From Reticulitermes speratus (Eukaryota; Arthropoda; Insecta; Blattodea; Rhinotermitidae): DNA of 64,000 nucleotides. The position numbers and the translations under genes were made by a program. The notes beneath the pieces are model-generated. The model saw only the letters and a list, made by a program, of their open reading frames with translations, ran no database searches and was not told the DNA's origin. Below, piece after piece: positions 21,830-32,154 of the stretch. The stretch lies in the NCBI GenBank assembly GCA_021186555.1, contig JAJKFL010000006.1, positions 3,395,715-3,459,714 on the forward strand, in the 5' to 3' direction. Positions within the stretch are counted from its first letter, which is position 1. Each line of letters begins with the position of its first letter.

Positions 21830-22466
21830 ATCTGCACAACTACAAATCCTAGCAGCTGCTCTGTAGCCATCACGAGTTCAGCTACGAACTGCTTGTTAGT
21901 TATTTGTAAGTGCAAAAGCTCAGCCTAAGTTCAGTATGCATTAGTGCTACAGGCGCAGTTTGTCCACTGTTCTCTGCACTGTCCAGTTAATTAGCACGCT
22001 TTGTACGTGTGCACTGCACCTGTGCTGCAGGTGACACGTAGCACAAAGTACTCGCAGTGGGAAGCGACGTGACGCGCCCCACTGTAATTTCTCTAGCTGT
22101 CCCAGCAATCAATTGCGAATATTTTTATATATGCAAATGCTGGAGTGTATCAAACCCGGACGTCTGTCTGTCTGTCTCTTTACTCTCTCTCTATTACAAC
22201 TGTATTTTTTTTTTCTTTCTCCAGTTACAAATTTTAAAAATTGACGTCCAGTAGAAATAAACATTTCTTTTATCTGGCCACCATCTTGTATAAGTACATG
22301 CTGATGGAGCTCACTGTTGCCAGCTCTAACACCTCTTTATACGTGGCAAACTAATGGCAGTGAACTTCAAAGTTAAGATTTAAATTTCTGGAATGTAGAT
22401 TGATGTTAAGAAAACTAGGAAAAAATATTGCAAAATGTCTGTAAATATGAGAACAATTTTGTGTCT
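21830..22466. other. no recognised feature
   Basis: Has a short GTCTGTCTGTCTGTC tract at 22162. No gene recognised. Confidence 0.4.
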
Positions 22467-22843
22467 GTAACCTGTGGTCTTCTGCGTAATTACACGGCGT
22501 CGTGTGGTAATTATTTACCGACGTTTCGGGACAACGTGTCGGTCCCATCTTCACGGGTCAAGATTCCAAGAAGGAAAGAAAACTTGGCAGCATAGCGGTG
22601 TAGGGAACCGTGCGATGTGACAATAGCCAATAGGATGAGAGGCGGGGGTTGGATTCAAGGTCACAATATGCTGTACTGCGACGGGGTGAGAAAAATCCGC
22701 TATGCTGCCAAGTTTCCTTGTCATCGGCTTTCTTTCCTTCTTGGAATCTTGACCCGTGAAGATGGGACCGACACGTTGTCACGAAACGTCGGTAAATAAT
22801 TACCACACGACGCCGTGTAATTACCCAGAAGACCACAGATTAC
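22467..22843. repeat. foldback element, longest copy of the GACGTTTCGG family
   Basis: Arms of about 135-145 bp (22467-22600 and 22696-22843) are near-perfect inverted copies with one 14-base indel. They include GTAATTATTTACCGACGTTT, CGGTCCCATCTTCACGGGTC and CTTGGCAGCATAGCG. The central spacer of about 95 bp is unique. It would form a very stable hairpin. The family border (CATCGCGGCGGAAGACTGAAAT) follows on the right only. There is no transposase. Confidence 0.9.
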
Positions 22844-22879
22844 ATCAACATCGCGGCGGAAGACTGAAATCTATTTTGT

Positions 22880-23485
22880 ATCTAATTAAATGTCTCAATC
22901 TTAAGATGTGTAGGGGAAATGGAAGGAAGAAACGATGTTTCTTATGTCGAAACTATATGGAAAAGGGTATTTGGTTAACCATTTTAATAATTAGAAAGAT
23001 AATTAGTGCTCGATTGAGCACTAATTTCGTTTTTAATGTTGTAGTTTAATAGCACAATGGCTAATTATAGAAATTACAAAATCACAAATACAAACAACAT
23101 AAACAAACACAACACAAAACAAAAACAAAAATGTTTTATACAAATCTGAGACTCATAAGTTAAATTGAATTATAAAAAAAAATATATACTTATTAGTGAG
23201 ATGCCTAAGCAGGATTCCTTAGACAATCCTATTATAAAAATAAAGTAAAATTATTATTTATTTAATTATTTTGTGGAACATTTAACGATGCTATTAGTAG
23301 GTCAGAATAATCAAGTCCAGTGTGAGCATTGTTATTGAAAGATAAATTGTACCAAATATCGAAATAACTGGTCGTGGCCTACTATGACTTTGGTATGGAG
23401 TGTCTGAGAAAGACTACAAAAAAAAACAGTCAAGCTAATTTCTTTTCCGGGCGAAATCCGAAAATACATCCCTGTAGCAAACTTC
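22880..23485. other. no recognised feature
   Basis: AT-rich sequence. No gene recognised. Confidence 0.4.
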
Positions 23486-23487
23486 AT

Positions 23488-23585
23488 TGGTAGAGATTTC
23501 AGGCTTTCGCCGCCGTGTAGTTGAGGCTTTCGCTCTTCTGGTTTGTTACACAGCGTAACGTCACAGAAGAGCGAATGCCTCAAAT
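23488..23585. repeat. foldback-family remnant, small hairpin
   Basis: Holds the border ATTTCAGGCTTTCGCCGCCG, then GAGGCTTTCGCTCTTCTG, its inverted partner CAGAAGAGCGAATGCCTC, and GTAACGTCACAG. It is effectively the family ends without the core. Confidence 0.65.
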
Positions 23586-23742
23586 TACTGATTAATAAAA
23601 ATAATCCAATTCAATTCAATAGTTGCTAATTTACGTGCTGCGTTAACAGTACAAACATCAATTACAAATCTAGCACAAATACACAAATACATCATAAATA
23701 CATAAAAACGCAATATATAAATAAAGACAGAAACGACACATA

Positions 23743-24298
23743 CATGGCATACACAAAAGAATGGTTCGGTGATGTTGGAAAGCTGGTTGTTACCCCAACT
23801 GATTACCAATTATGAGATTACATTCTACAACTGGACGGAGCTCCCCCCTCATTTTCACAGGAATGTACGAGTGCTTCTCAATCGTGTTCTTCCACAGCGC
23901 TGGATCGGATGTGCTGCTGCAAATGGAGACAAGAACTTTCTCCCTTGGCCACCCCGTTCGCCAGATCTTACACTGTGCGATTTCTTTCTTTGGGGGTTCG
24001 TTAAAGACAGCGTTTATGTACCACCATTGCCCACGTCCATCCATAAAATTCGTGATCGGATAACGCATGCACTGCAGGCCATTACAGCGGACATGCTACA
24101 CCGGGTCTGGGATGAGTTTGATTACCGTGTGGATGTGTGTCGTGTGACCCAGGGTGCACACATTGAAGGATTGTAATTACCAAATAAGAAACTTGGACAG
24201 TTGCCGCCGCTGATGGTGTATGTTGTGCCCGTGTAAGGTGAGAAATAAATGTTTTATTCACTTTTGAAACCGCACCATTCTTTTATGTATGCCCTGCA
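23743..24298 (+). mobile_element. mariner-like DNA transposon, internally deleted relic
   Basis: About 556 bp between inverted termini (left CATGGCATACACAAAAGAAT, right CGCACCATTCTTTTATGTAT then GCCCTGCA), with TA on both sides at 23741-23742 and 24299-24300. It retains only the C-terminal third of a transposase. Full mariner elements are about 1.3 kb, so half or more is lost. It is the likely relative of the 10.7- and 20.0-kb MITEs. Confidence 0.85.
23769..24176 (+). pseudogene. mariner-like transposase, C-terminal fragment
   Basis: A 135-aa frame whose residues from about 27 on match the C-terminal catalytic part of mariner/Tc1-type transposases: PPHFHRNVRVLLNRVLPQRW, WPPRSPDLTLCDFFLWG and a closing VCRVTQGAHIEGL. 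The Asp of SPDL is the expected third catalytic acid. The second Asp, normally a few residues before PPH, appears replaced (TELPPH). The N-terminal DNA-binding domain and the first catalytic Asp are absent. No activity is expected. The first 25 residues probably reflect the deletion joint. Confidence 0.8.
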
Positions 24299-24445
24299 TA
24301 ACAAAAGAATGTGATAAACCAAGCGCTGTTTCAAGAGTCATATAACATTCCATCGACTTGCAAGTAAACTCTTGCTTATGCGTGTACCGAAGTAACAGTC
24401 ATAGGCACTTTAAGTTAAAAATATCAGTAATATATCAATACACTA

Positions 24446-24865
24446 GTCGTCCTCGGTGGACTAGTGGTTAGAGTGCTCGCCACTGGACCCAAGGTTCGCG
24501 GGTTCGATCCCGACCGAGGTCGATGGATTTTTAAGGGTGATAAAAACGTAGCACAACTTCCTTCGGAGGGGAAGTAAAGCCGTCGGTCCCATGTCGTAGA
24601 TTTACGGCATGTAAAAGAACCTTACGGGCATGAATAGAACTAGTAATGCTCGTAAGCAAAATTCAGAGGCCATTTCTCACCCAAGTTTCCTGATTGACTG
24701 CTAGATGGCTCTGGCAGTCACATCAGGATTGAGTCGAACAGCGCGGCCAGTGGGCCGGTCACTCACTGTCACAAATGCACAAGACCAAGTAACCTCGGAA
24801 AGAGGAGGCCCAAGCCCATATAGGGCTGTCGAGCCATGGTTATTATTATTATTATTATTATTATT
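24446..24865 (+). repeat. SINE family B, full-length plus-strand copy
   Basis: The head has box A GGACTAGTGGTTAGAGTG and box B GGGTTCGATCCCGACC. The body and the 3' end GGGCTGTCGAGCCATGG are followed by a (TTA)n tail. The flanks ATATCAATACACTA (24432-24445) and ATATCAGCACATA (24866-24878) look like a decayed target-site duplication. It is the sister of the 4.06-kb copy. Confidence 0.9.
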
Positions 24866-24879
24866 ATATCAGCACATAA

Positions 24880-26150
24880 AACATAGTATAATAATAATAA
24901 TAATAAATCAAGGAACTACAGAACACAGCCATATTTGGCACTGCACACATACTTCAGAAAGTACTAATGTAAAAGCATAAAACATTTAACATGGGAAATA
25001 ACATTTCAAGTAACATAAATTTTTAACTACAGAATAGCTGCAAAAATATATATATACCATATAAACACGGTTTGTTTCAGTTATATAATTGTAAATACAC
25101 TGCATACAAGTAATAACAAATAATAACAATAATAATAATATAATTTCTGTTTCCAAATCCTCTACAAACAGGAATATTTAAATGTATCTAAGCCACTTAC
25201 GCTGCTGACAACGTAACGTAAATCTGAAAATTAATTTTATTTGGCACACAGTGAAACAAAAAATTTGCCATATGATTCAACATCCAATTTTCATTGAATA
25301 GTGTGTGTAATTGTAACGCAGGTCTAATTACCAGCTTTTACTCCGATGTTTAGGGTATAAACTTGGTTTTAAAATAATGTCGACACATTTAAAACAGTTC
25401 GACGTGATTCGAGCAGCATAAAACTTGTAAAATGAGCCGCACAAGTACCGTTATGTTATGCAAACATTTAACATTTTAAAGCACAGTGGTGACTACATGC
25501 ACTACCTAATTTGCATTTTAACCAAACCATGTTTTATGTTTCGTGTAATTATCATAATGAAAGGCGATTATTTCCCTAAACAATATTATCCAATTAATCT
25601 TCATAATGGAAATGCAGTGTGTTTATTGCAAGGCGAAAAATGAATGTATATATACATTATGTAAATAGCTTTCTTCATAACATGCTTCAGTTTCGTATGC
25701 ATAAAACTCTTATTAACGACCGAATATATGCTATTGAATTGTTATTAAAAATTACATATACAACAAACTCTGCAATATGTTTTGATCAGGTGCCTTTAGA
25801 ATACGTTGCATTCTCCATACATGCTACATGTCCTGTTTATCTCATGCACCTCCAATTATTCTCCTAAATAAAAACCGATGTTCGGAATCTTTGCCTAACA
25901 AAATAAAATTGCTGTACTATAATAATATAATACATAACATTATATAATAATATTATGTATTAATATATATTATAATAATATTAAAAAAATTGCTGTATTT
26001 TAAGTGCCTAACTAACTACCCATTTACAAATGTCACGGATCACAGTCCGTCTTGACAAGCTACAAATTATTCAGCAGATAACTATATTCTCCCCACTTTT
26101 CAGAACACTAAATTCTTTAGCAAATTCACAAGAGCACATTACTTGCCCGT
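24880..26150. other. AT-rich stretch, mostly unrecognised
   Basis: Very AT-rich with (AAT)n tracts. At 25466-25505 CATTTTAAAGCACAGTGGTG resembles the left end of the TTAA MITE family (50.4 and 63.8 kb), so a decayed copy may start here. The frames of 61-91 aa have no domain. Confidence 0.45.
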
Positions 26151-26164
26151 TCTCTGAACGAGAT

Positions 26165-26600
26165 AAATCTTCTTCTTCTTCTTCTTCGGTGGCACTACAG
26201 TCCAATGCGGACCTTCGCCTCCTGAACGGCCCTTTCCCCTCCTGAACGGCCCTTTCCCAGTCAGCTCTTTTTTTACCTTTCTTTCCAGTTGTTAATTTTA
26301 CACTTCTTAATGTCTGTTTGTAAACAATTCCACCATCTGTTTCTTGGTCGTCCTCTTGGTCGACTTCCTTGGGGATTATTATTAAATATTTGACTTGCTG
26401 TTATTTTATTCTCCATTCTGTTAACACGACCAATCCATTCCAGCCGACTTATTCTGACAAATGACAGTATATCTAAATCTCCAAACACCTGCTTTAGTTC
26501 CTTGTTATGTCGCTTTCTCCAATTTTTATTTACTTTAATTGTCCCCAAATATTCTTCTCAAAATTTTTCGTTCAAAAACTGCCAGCCCTTTAGCAATGTC
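26165..26600 (-). pseudogene. LINE ORF2 C-terminal fragment, third LINE family
   Basis: The minus strand gives NKNWRKRHNKELKQVFGDLD, then RISRLEWIGRVNRMENK, PRGRPRNRWWNCLQTDI and, past a joint, an EEEEE end encoded by (TTC)n. The R..W.G...RM....P.GRPR.RW order is the standard end of arthropod LINE ORF2. The peptides differ from the 11.8- and 20.1-kb families. A duplicated CGGCCCTTTCCC (26226-26258) sits near the 3' end. It is 5'-truncated and frame-broken. Confidence 0.75.
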
Positions 26601-26604
26601 CACG

Positions 26605-27000
26605 CTTCTGTTCCGTATGTTACCACAGGGAACGAGCTAAATGCACTCTACAAATTCCTATCTTTTACGATACAATTTAGTATTATTCTCCCATTAGCAC
26701 CTTCGTACTCCAAGTAGCCTGTTTCCTTTAGGCTTCCCCACCGTAACAATTTACAGCTTTCTTCTAGCCCATGTGGGCCAGTGACCCATCTTCCCAGTAA
26801 TAAATTAAGCAGTTCATTACGTAGCTATATACAGGCTGTAACAAGTGCCTAATTGACTTTATGCTGCATACGGATCTACTCTTTATGTACTTGTGTAACG
26901 TCAAATGGTTGTAGAGCAACGCGGATAATTATTGCAGTTAGCTAAGAACATAACTAACATTATGTTAGCAATTAACGTTATGATTTTTTTCGAAAGTTCA
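26605..27000. other. no recognised feature
   Basis: May continue the decayed LINE at its left edge (TTCCGTATGTTACCACAGGG), then unrecognised. Confidence 0.35.
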
Positions 27001-27004
27001 GTTT

Positions 27005-27267
27005 ACTTTTTTTTTATTAGCTCGACAGCCCCTTGGGGCCTAGGCCGCCTCATTTGTCGAGGCTTCACGATCAAATTTTAGACACACCACACTCGGTAGG
27101 ACTCCTCTGGACGAGTGATCAGCCCGTCGCACAGACCTCTACCTGACAACACACAACACTCACAACAGACAGACATCCATGCCCCCGGTGGGATTCGAAC
27201 CCACAATCCCAGTAAGCGAGCGGCCGTAGACCCACGCCTTAGACCGCGCGGCCACTGGGATCGGCGG
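27005..27267 (-). repeat. SINE family A copy
   Basis: The minus-strand copy is complete from its A-tail (T-run at 27008-27017) through AGCTCGACAGCCCCTTGGGG to its head at 27180-27262 (GGATTCGAACCCAC, CCGCGCGGCCACTGGGA on the plus strand). The flanks GTTTAC and GTTTTAC may be a short target duplication. Confidence 0.9.
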
Positions 27268-27430
27268 TTTTACATTTTTGCCAAAGAAAATTATTCAGCC
27301 TGCATAGTCAGTGAAAATTTCATTGAAAATTATCCCTCAAGCGGTGTAATTTGTAAGTCTGACACAGAAAACATAGAGATTATAACCGTCAGAATTTGTG
27401 ACTGACATTCCATTGGATATGTTGCAAGTA

Positions 27431-27720
27431 GCCGGAATAGCTCAGTCATTATAGCGACTCAATACGGGCTGAACGGACCGGGGATCGAACCCCGGTGGAG
27501 GGGAGATTTTCGCACCCGTCAAAACCGGCCCTTGGGCCTACCCAGCCTCCTGTACAATGGGTACCGGGTCTTTCCCGCAGGTTAAGCGGCCGGGGCGTGG
27601 CGTTAACCACCCATCCCAATCTAACACCGAGGTTAAAGAAAGAGTAGAGCTATACGTTTACCCCCCTTCCGGACCTTCATGGCCTGTTATAGGGTGACCT
27701 TTACCTTCTACACACATTTT
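27431..27720 (+). repeat. SINE family C, full-length copy
   Basis: The head has box A ATAGCTCAGTCATTATAGCG and box B GGGGATCGAACCCCGG. The body order is CAGCCTCCTGTACAATGGGT, CGGCCGGGGCGTGG and GTTAAAGAAAGAGTAGAGC, with the end CATGGCCTGTTATAGGGTGA and a CCTTTACC tail. The head resembles a tRNA of the Lys/Arg/Ala shape. It is a pol III retroposon, not a tRNA gene. Confidence 0.9.
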
Positions 27721-27729
27721 CTGCGAGTA

Positions 27730-28200
27730 ACAAAATGCAATCAAACAGAGCCAGACGGATATTTGCCCAGTCTGTCCATAACACGAGTACATAAATTTTG
27801 TTGTGGTGTGTACCTTAATATAAATCTCAACCAGGCTCACGAATTCAAAACATTCTGACACCAAAATGGCTCATTGCCTTCCTTTGTTTATCTGGGGCCA
27901 TGTTTTAAATCATGTACTGCAAATTGGAGCAGCGCTCTGTAAACTGCAGTGCTTCAACTGAAGTCAACTGCAGGGTTGTTCGTCATTATGCTCGCTGCCC
28001 AATGCCACTTCTGGTGATGTTAATTTGTTGTTGTTGTTGTTGCTGCTGCTGCTGCTGCAATCGCGTTTAAATGTCACTGGTGTGTGCACAGTCGCATGTC
28101 AAATTGGACCAGCAACTCGACAGTTTGTGTTGTGTCGTGAGCGATATGAAATATGAAGCGACGTTTCGTACTGACAACGGAACGTGAAGAAGTAAGACGA
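27730..28200. other. no recognised feature
   Basis: Has a (TTG/CTG)n tract at 28025-28058. No gene recognised. Confidence 0.4.
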
Positions 28201-28204
28201 ACTT

Positions 28205-28262
28205 ACCTGGGCTTGATGATAAAGACCAACAGCGGGCTTTTGTGAAAACGGTGATGAAATGA
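28205..28262 (+). repeat. GTTA-tail LINE 3' scrap before the 23-bp array
   Basis: GCGGGCTTTTGTGAAAACGG then TGATGAAATGAACC is the LINE block that precedes the 3' UTR in other copies. Here it breaks off straight into the array. Confidence 0.6.
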
Positions 28263-28733
28263 ACCACTATAAGTCGGTCCCTGTCACCACGATAAGTCGG
28301 TCCCTATCACAACCATAAGTCGGTCCCTGTCACCACGATAAGTCGGTCCCTATCACAACCATAAGTCGGTCCCTGTCACCACCATAAGTCGGTCCCTGTC
28401 ACCACGATAAGTCGGTCCCTGTCACCACGACAAGTCGGTCCCTGTCACCACGATAAGTCGGTCCCTGTCACCACGATAAGTCGGTCCCTGTCACCACGAT
28501 AAGTCGGTCCCTGTCACCACGATAAGTCGGTCCCTGTCACCACGATAAGTCGGTCCCTGTCACCACGATAAGTCGGTCCCTGTCACCACGATAAGTCGGT
28601 CCCTGTCACCACGATAAGTCGGTCCCTGTCACCACGATAAGTCGGTCTCCTGTCACCACGATAAGTCGGTCCCTGTCACCACGATAAGTCGGTCCCTGTC
28701 ACCACGATAAGTCGGTCCCTGTCACCACAGCAT
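28263..28733 (+). repeat. 23-bp minisatellite, about 20 units
   Basis: The unit is GATAAGTCGGTCCCTGTC plus ACCAC, highly homogeneous, with AACCA variants at the left end and one extra base near 28647. The inverted array at 59.43-59.96 kb has the same unit and the same right-hand neighbour. Confidence 0.95.
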
Positions 28734-29140
28734 AGCGCGTCCTCAGGTTGCGGGTGGAGGAACGGCCTGTGGATATGGAGGGTAGCTGCGAATACATTGA
28801 ATAAGCAGTCGCGGACAGCCGACAAGGGGTAGTCCTCCAGCTTTGGGGTTGGGCGAGGTGCTAACAACTCCTCACCGTAAAAAATTACATTGTTACGAAA
28901 CAGATCACAAAGCCTCGGACCTGGACTGATTCTTTGTTACAACTTAAGCAACGGTAAATGGATATATGGCTCAGGATAGGGACAGGTGGCGGGCTTTTGT
29001 GAGTGCGGTAATGAACCTTCGAGTTCCATAAAACGCGGGGAATTTCTTGACTAGCTGACGACCTGTTAGCTTCTCACGAAGGACTGTGCTACATGGAGTT
29101 AGTTAGTTAGTTAGTTACTTACTTACTTTGTTAGTTATTT
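28734..29140 (+). repeat. GTTA-tail LINE 3' region attached to the 23-bp array
   Basis: Begins GCGCGTCCTCAGGTTGCGGG, continues through GTAGTCCTCCAGCTTTGGGG, GGCTCAGGATAGGGACAGGT, GCGGTAATGAACCTTCGAGT and AGGACTGTGCTACATGGA, and ends in (GTTA)n at 29097. This is the most complete copy of this 3' region in the window. It includes a block, about 28930-28995, that the 59.2-kb copy lacks. No intact ORF2 was seen. Confidence 0.8.
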
Positions 29141-29224
29141 AGTTAGGTGATAAAATGAACAAATCATAAAGAAGTTTCGCGTTCCATAAAATGGAGGAAA
29201 TTTCTTGGCCGGATGAGAAGGTGT

Positions 29225-29565
29225 GACCTTCACTATCCAAGTTTTCTTGGATGTGACAACGTGTAAATAGGTCGAATTGTTATCGACGTTTCGGAAGGGA
29301 ACGCTGACTCCATGTTCAGAAGTCTGATTACTGAGTGTGACTACAGCAGTACTTGGTTGTTGTGGAGAGACAAGCTGGTAAGAACAGAAGCACTGCGCAT
29401 GCGCCACCAATCCAAAGACTTCTTCACTGGACATATTTCCAGCCACTCCTTATAACGTCTTCCTCAGTTACAAATTAGAAACTTCCTATGTGAGACTACT
29501 ACGGATTCTCACGGTGGCGTTGATGATGATTCCAGAAGTTTGGGATATGACGCCGTGTAGATTAC
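29225..29565. repeat. diverged foldback-family element
   Basis: The left part has TTATCGACGTTTCGGAAGGG and TGACTCCATGTTCAGAAGTC; the right end has GGGATATGACGCCGTGTAG. Arms are no longer clearly paired. The 103-aa minus frame is accidental. Confidence 0.55.
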
Positions 29566-29569
29566 TAGA

Positions 29570-29662
29570 CTTTTTTTTTTGTGATGAAGGCCCCCGCAGC
29601 AGAAGCTACAGACGCACCGCAGCCTAGAGGCTTATTGTGCAACCCTGTGATGAAGATGATTA
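29570..29662 (-). repeat. SINE family E, 3' fragment
   Basis: GATGAAGGCCCCCGCAGCAG, GACGCACCGCAGCC and GCTTATTGTGCAACCCTGTG match the 3' parts of the copies at 53.8 and 54.3 kb. A T-run lies on its left (29571-29580). The head is missing. Confidence 0.75.
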
Positions 29663-29664
29663 CT

Positions 29665-30341
29665 TTTTTTTAGTTAGATTGCTAAATTACCACTTATACC
29701 ACTCCAAGTAATTTTATATATTCTGAGATGATTTTAGTAATTTTCTAGTAACAAATTTCGCAGCATTTTGTGTAGTCAACATGTTCATTACCGTGAACAC
29801 AACAGCCTTTACCTGACCCAGCTTTATGCAGTACAGACCAATAAAATAACATCAGCTTTTATCATTACCCCATTTATATCTAGGTCTCTCCAATAACGGT
29901 CATTCTTTCAGGCTTCCGGACTAAACTTTTTAAGACATGTCACATTTCGTCGAACCCCTACAAATCCTCCGATCATAAGAAAACACAGCACATAGAATAC
30001 AGCATAGAAACACCAGCTCAGACTCAAATATCAAACTACAGGAACTACAGCTCAGAAATAATTTTGTGACCAAAAATTATGGCAATAAAATAACAGGAAC
30101 TACGACTCCACGCCTATGTTACGATCATCTGAAAATACTTTCTTATTTAGCGAGTGTAATAACACGAATTTGCTTCACATGTGAGTGTGTTACGTCACTG
30201 TTGTAAATATTCAAATACAATTAAACATTTTTCTATACCCATGTTGTGGTGGTGGAAGTTTATAGTAATAGACGAGTGTTTTACATGCTGAAGTCTTAGA
30301 TACACACTGATTGATCCATTCCAACTTTAAATAGCTGCATA
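29665..30341. other. no recognised feature
   Basis: AT-rich sequence. No gene or repeat recognised. Confidence 0.4.
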
Positions 30342-30343
30342 TA

Positions 30344-30729
30344 CAGGGTTATTTAAAATTATTGTCGGGGTTTTAACAACTTGTCATACACAATACACTT
30401 GAGATAGGAGTATATGTATTTTTTTATTTAATAGAACAACACTCCAAGTTTTTGTGACACACCTTACAGGTGTTCTATATGTAATTGTATAATTGTAACT
30501 GACCGACATTCATGAAATGTAAGCACACAAAACGCCGTCTCACTGCCTTTCGCCGCCATCTTAGTAAACTGCGCTCCAAGCGGAGAAATGCATAACTACT
30601 GCACACCGCACATCATAAAAAAAAACTTTGAGAAATTCTTGATTCATCGGTGCAACTATAAAGTCCTATCTAAAGTGTATTGTGTATGACAAGTTGTTAA
30701 AACCCCGACAATCATTTTGAATAACCCTG
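30344..30729. mobile_element. non-autonomous DNA transposon, 386 bp, TA-flanked
   Basis: The termini are inverted copies of about 55 bp: left CAGGGTTATTTAAAATTATT, both ends with GTCGGGGTTTTAACAACTTG and CATACACAATACAC, right end AATAACCCTG. TA lies on both sides (30342-30343, 30730-30731). The interior has CTTTCGCCGCCATCTTAG and no transposase. The TA target and ends suggest the Tc1/mariner superfamily; the family is not named. Confidence 0.85.
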
Positions 30730-30731
30730 TA

Positions 30732-31845
30732 TTTATTTAAGAGATGTATATATCCTATTCCCTGTTACATAAAGACAATTTGGTGATGGAAGCAAAGCAG
30801 AGACATCTATCGATATTAAATAACTATAAAAACATAACAGACACTATTGCTATACAGAATGTCGATAAAATCCCTATCTAATTCATTAAACTTTATTCCT
30901 TTTGTAAAATAAATATTGTTAGTGAATGCATCATAATGGGTGACAGCAATATAATTTCGAAAACAGGAGGAGAAATTGGAAAAAAGTTTGAAAAAATAAA
31001 TACAAGCCTGTACTCGTCGATTTACCAGTTTACAATTTTCACAATATCAAAATATACAGGGCTTTATGAACACTCTGTATAACGTGGGCTACTGAAATAG
31101 TCGTTAAAATAAGTCATAAGTGATTCGGTTAGTCGTGTTATTAAAATAAAAACTATGAATAACTGTGCAACAGATAATTTACATATTCACTTACATTTAC
31201 AGAATTTCCTTCACAATTACATCTGCCTGTAGAATCCATTTATACTGATTTCGCAGTTTGTCACTGAGTGATAATGCCAGTATTAACGACCACAATTCCG
31301 CCCCCACAAAAAAAAACTGAATTTTCCTCCCTCTTTTCAAATGAAAACAAACTTTTTGGTGTTGTAAAATTAGTGTGGGCAGTGATCAGTGTGACTGGTA
31401 CAGAGTGATTGATGAAATTGGATCGCTATAGCACGCACAGCTCGATAAAGTTTCTCGTAAAAATGTATTAATAAAACCACAAACGAAATGCGACAATTTA
31501 TGTGAGCCAAAGCGTACACGATAAACGTGAAGTTGATGATATTTACTTAAACTACGAAAGCCATTTTGACACCCTCAGTTCTGATGACATTTATCTAGAA
31601 GTTCCAATAACACCAGGCGCGATGCTTTCAGTGTAAGCTCCATGACATTGTGATTTAACCATTGGTGAAACATTTGCAACCGAATTCAAAGCATGTTACA
31701 CTTTATTGTCTGTCGATAAAGGTGAAAAGGAAAAACAGATGGAAAAACGAAAGATTATGATTATTGTAAAAAAAAAATTTGGTTATCAATGATACTGTCT
31801 TCTGGGATGTGACGTCGTATAGTCTGGTACGATAATAATATTTTC
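30732..31845. other. no recognised feature
   Basis: AT-rich sequence. A scrap of the foldback border (GGGATGTGACGTCGTATAG) lies at 31803-31822. Nothing else recognised. Confidence 0.4.
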
Positions 31846-32150
31846 GAACGTGGGGCAGTTGGTTAAGGCACTGCGCTACAATCCGGAAGGTCGCGGGTTC
31901 GATTCCCAATGGTGTCATTGAAATTTTTCATTGATATAATCATTTCGGTCGCACTATGGCCCTGAGGTCGACTCAGCCTCTAACAGAAATGAGTACCAGG
32001 AGTATTTCCTGGGGGGTAAAGGCGACCGGTACGTAGGGCTGACAACCTTACCACCTTCATGTGCTGATTGTCTAGAAATCTGGTAGCCTCAACCTTCTGG
32101 AGCCCTAAGGGCCTGTCCAGGTCTGTAATGGGATTGCTTTACCTTTACTG
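31846..32150 (+). repeat. SINE family D: a different tRNA head on a family C-like body
   Basis: The head has box A GGCAGTTGGTTAAGGCACTG and box B GGGTTCGATTCCCA, unlike family C. The body follows the family C order (CTCAGCCTCT, AATGAGTACCAGG, GGGGGTAAAGGCGACCGG) and ends GGTCTGTAATGGGATTGC with CTTTACCTTTAC. It is a single copy in this window. Confidence 0.8.
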
Positions 32151-32154
32151 TAAG

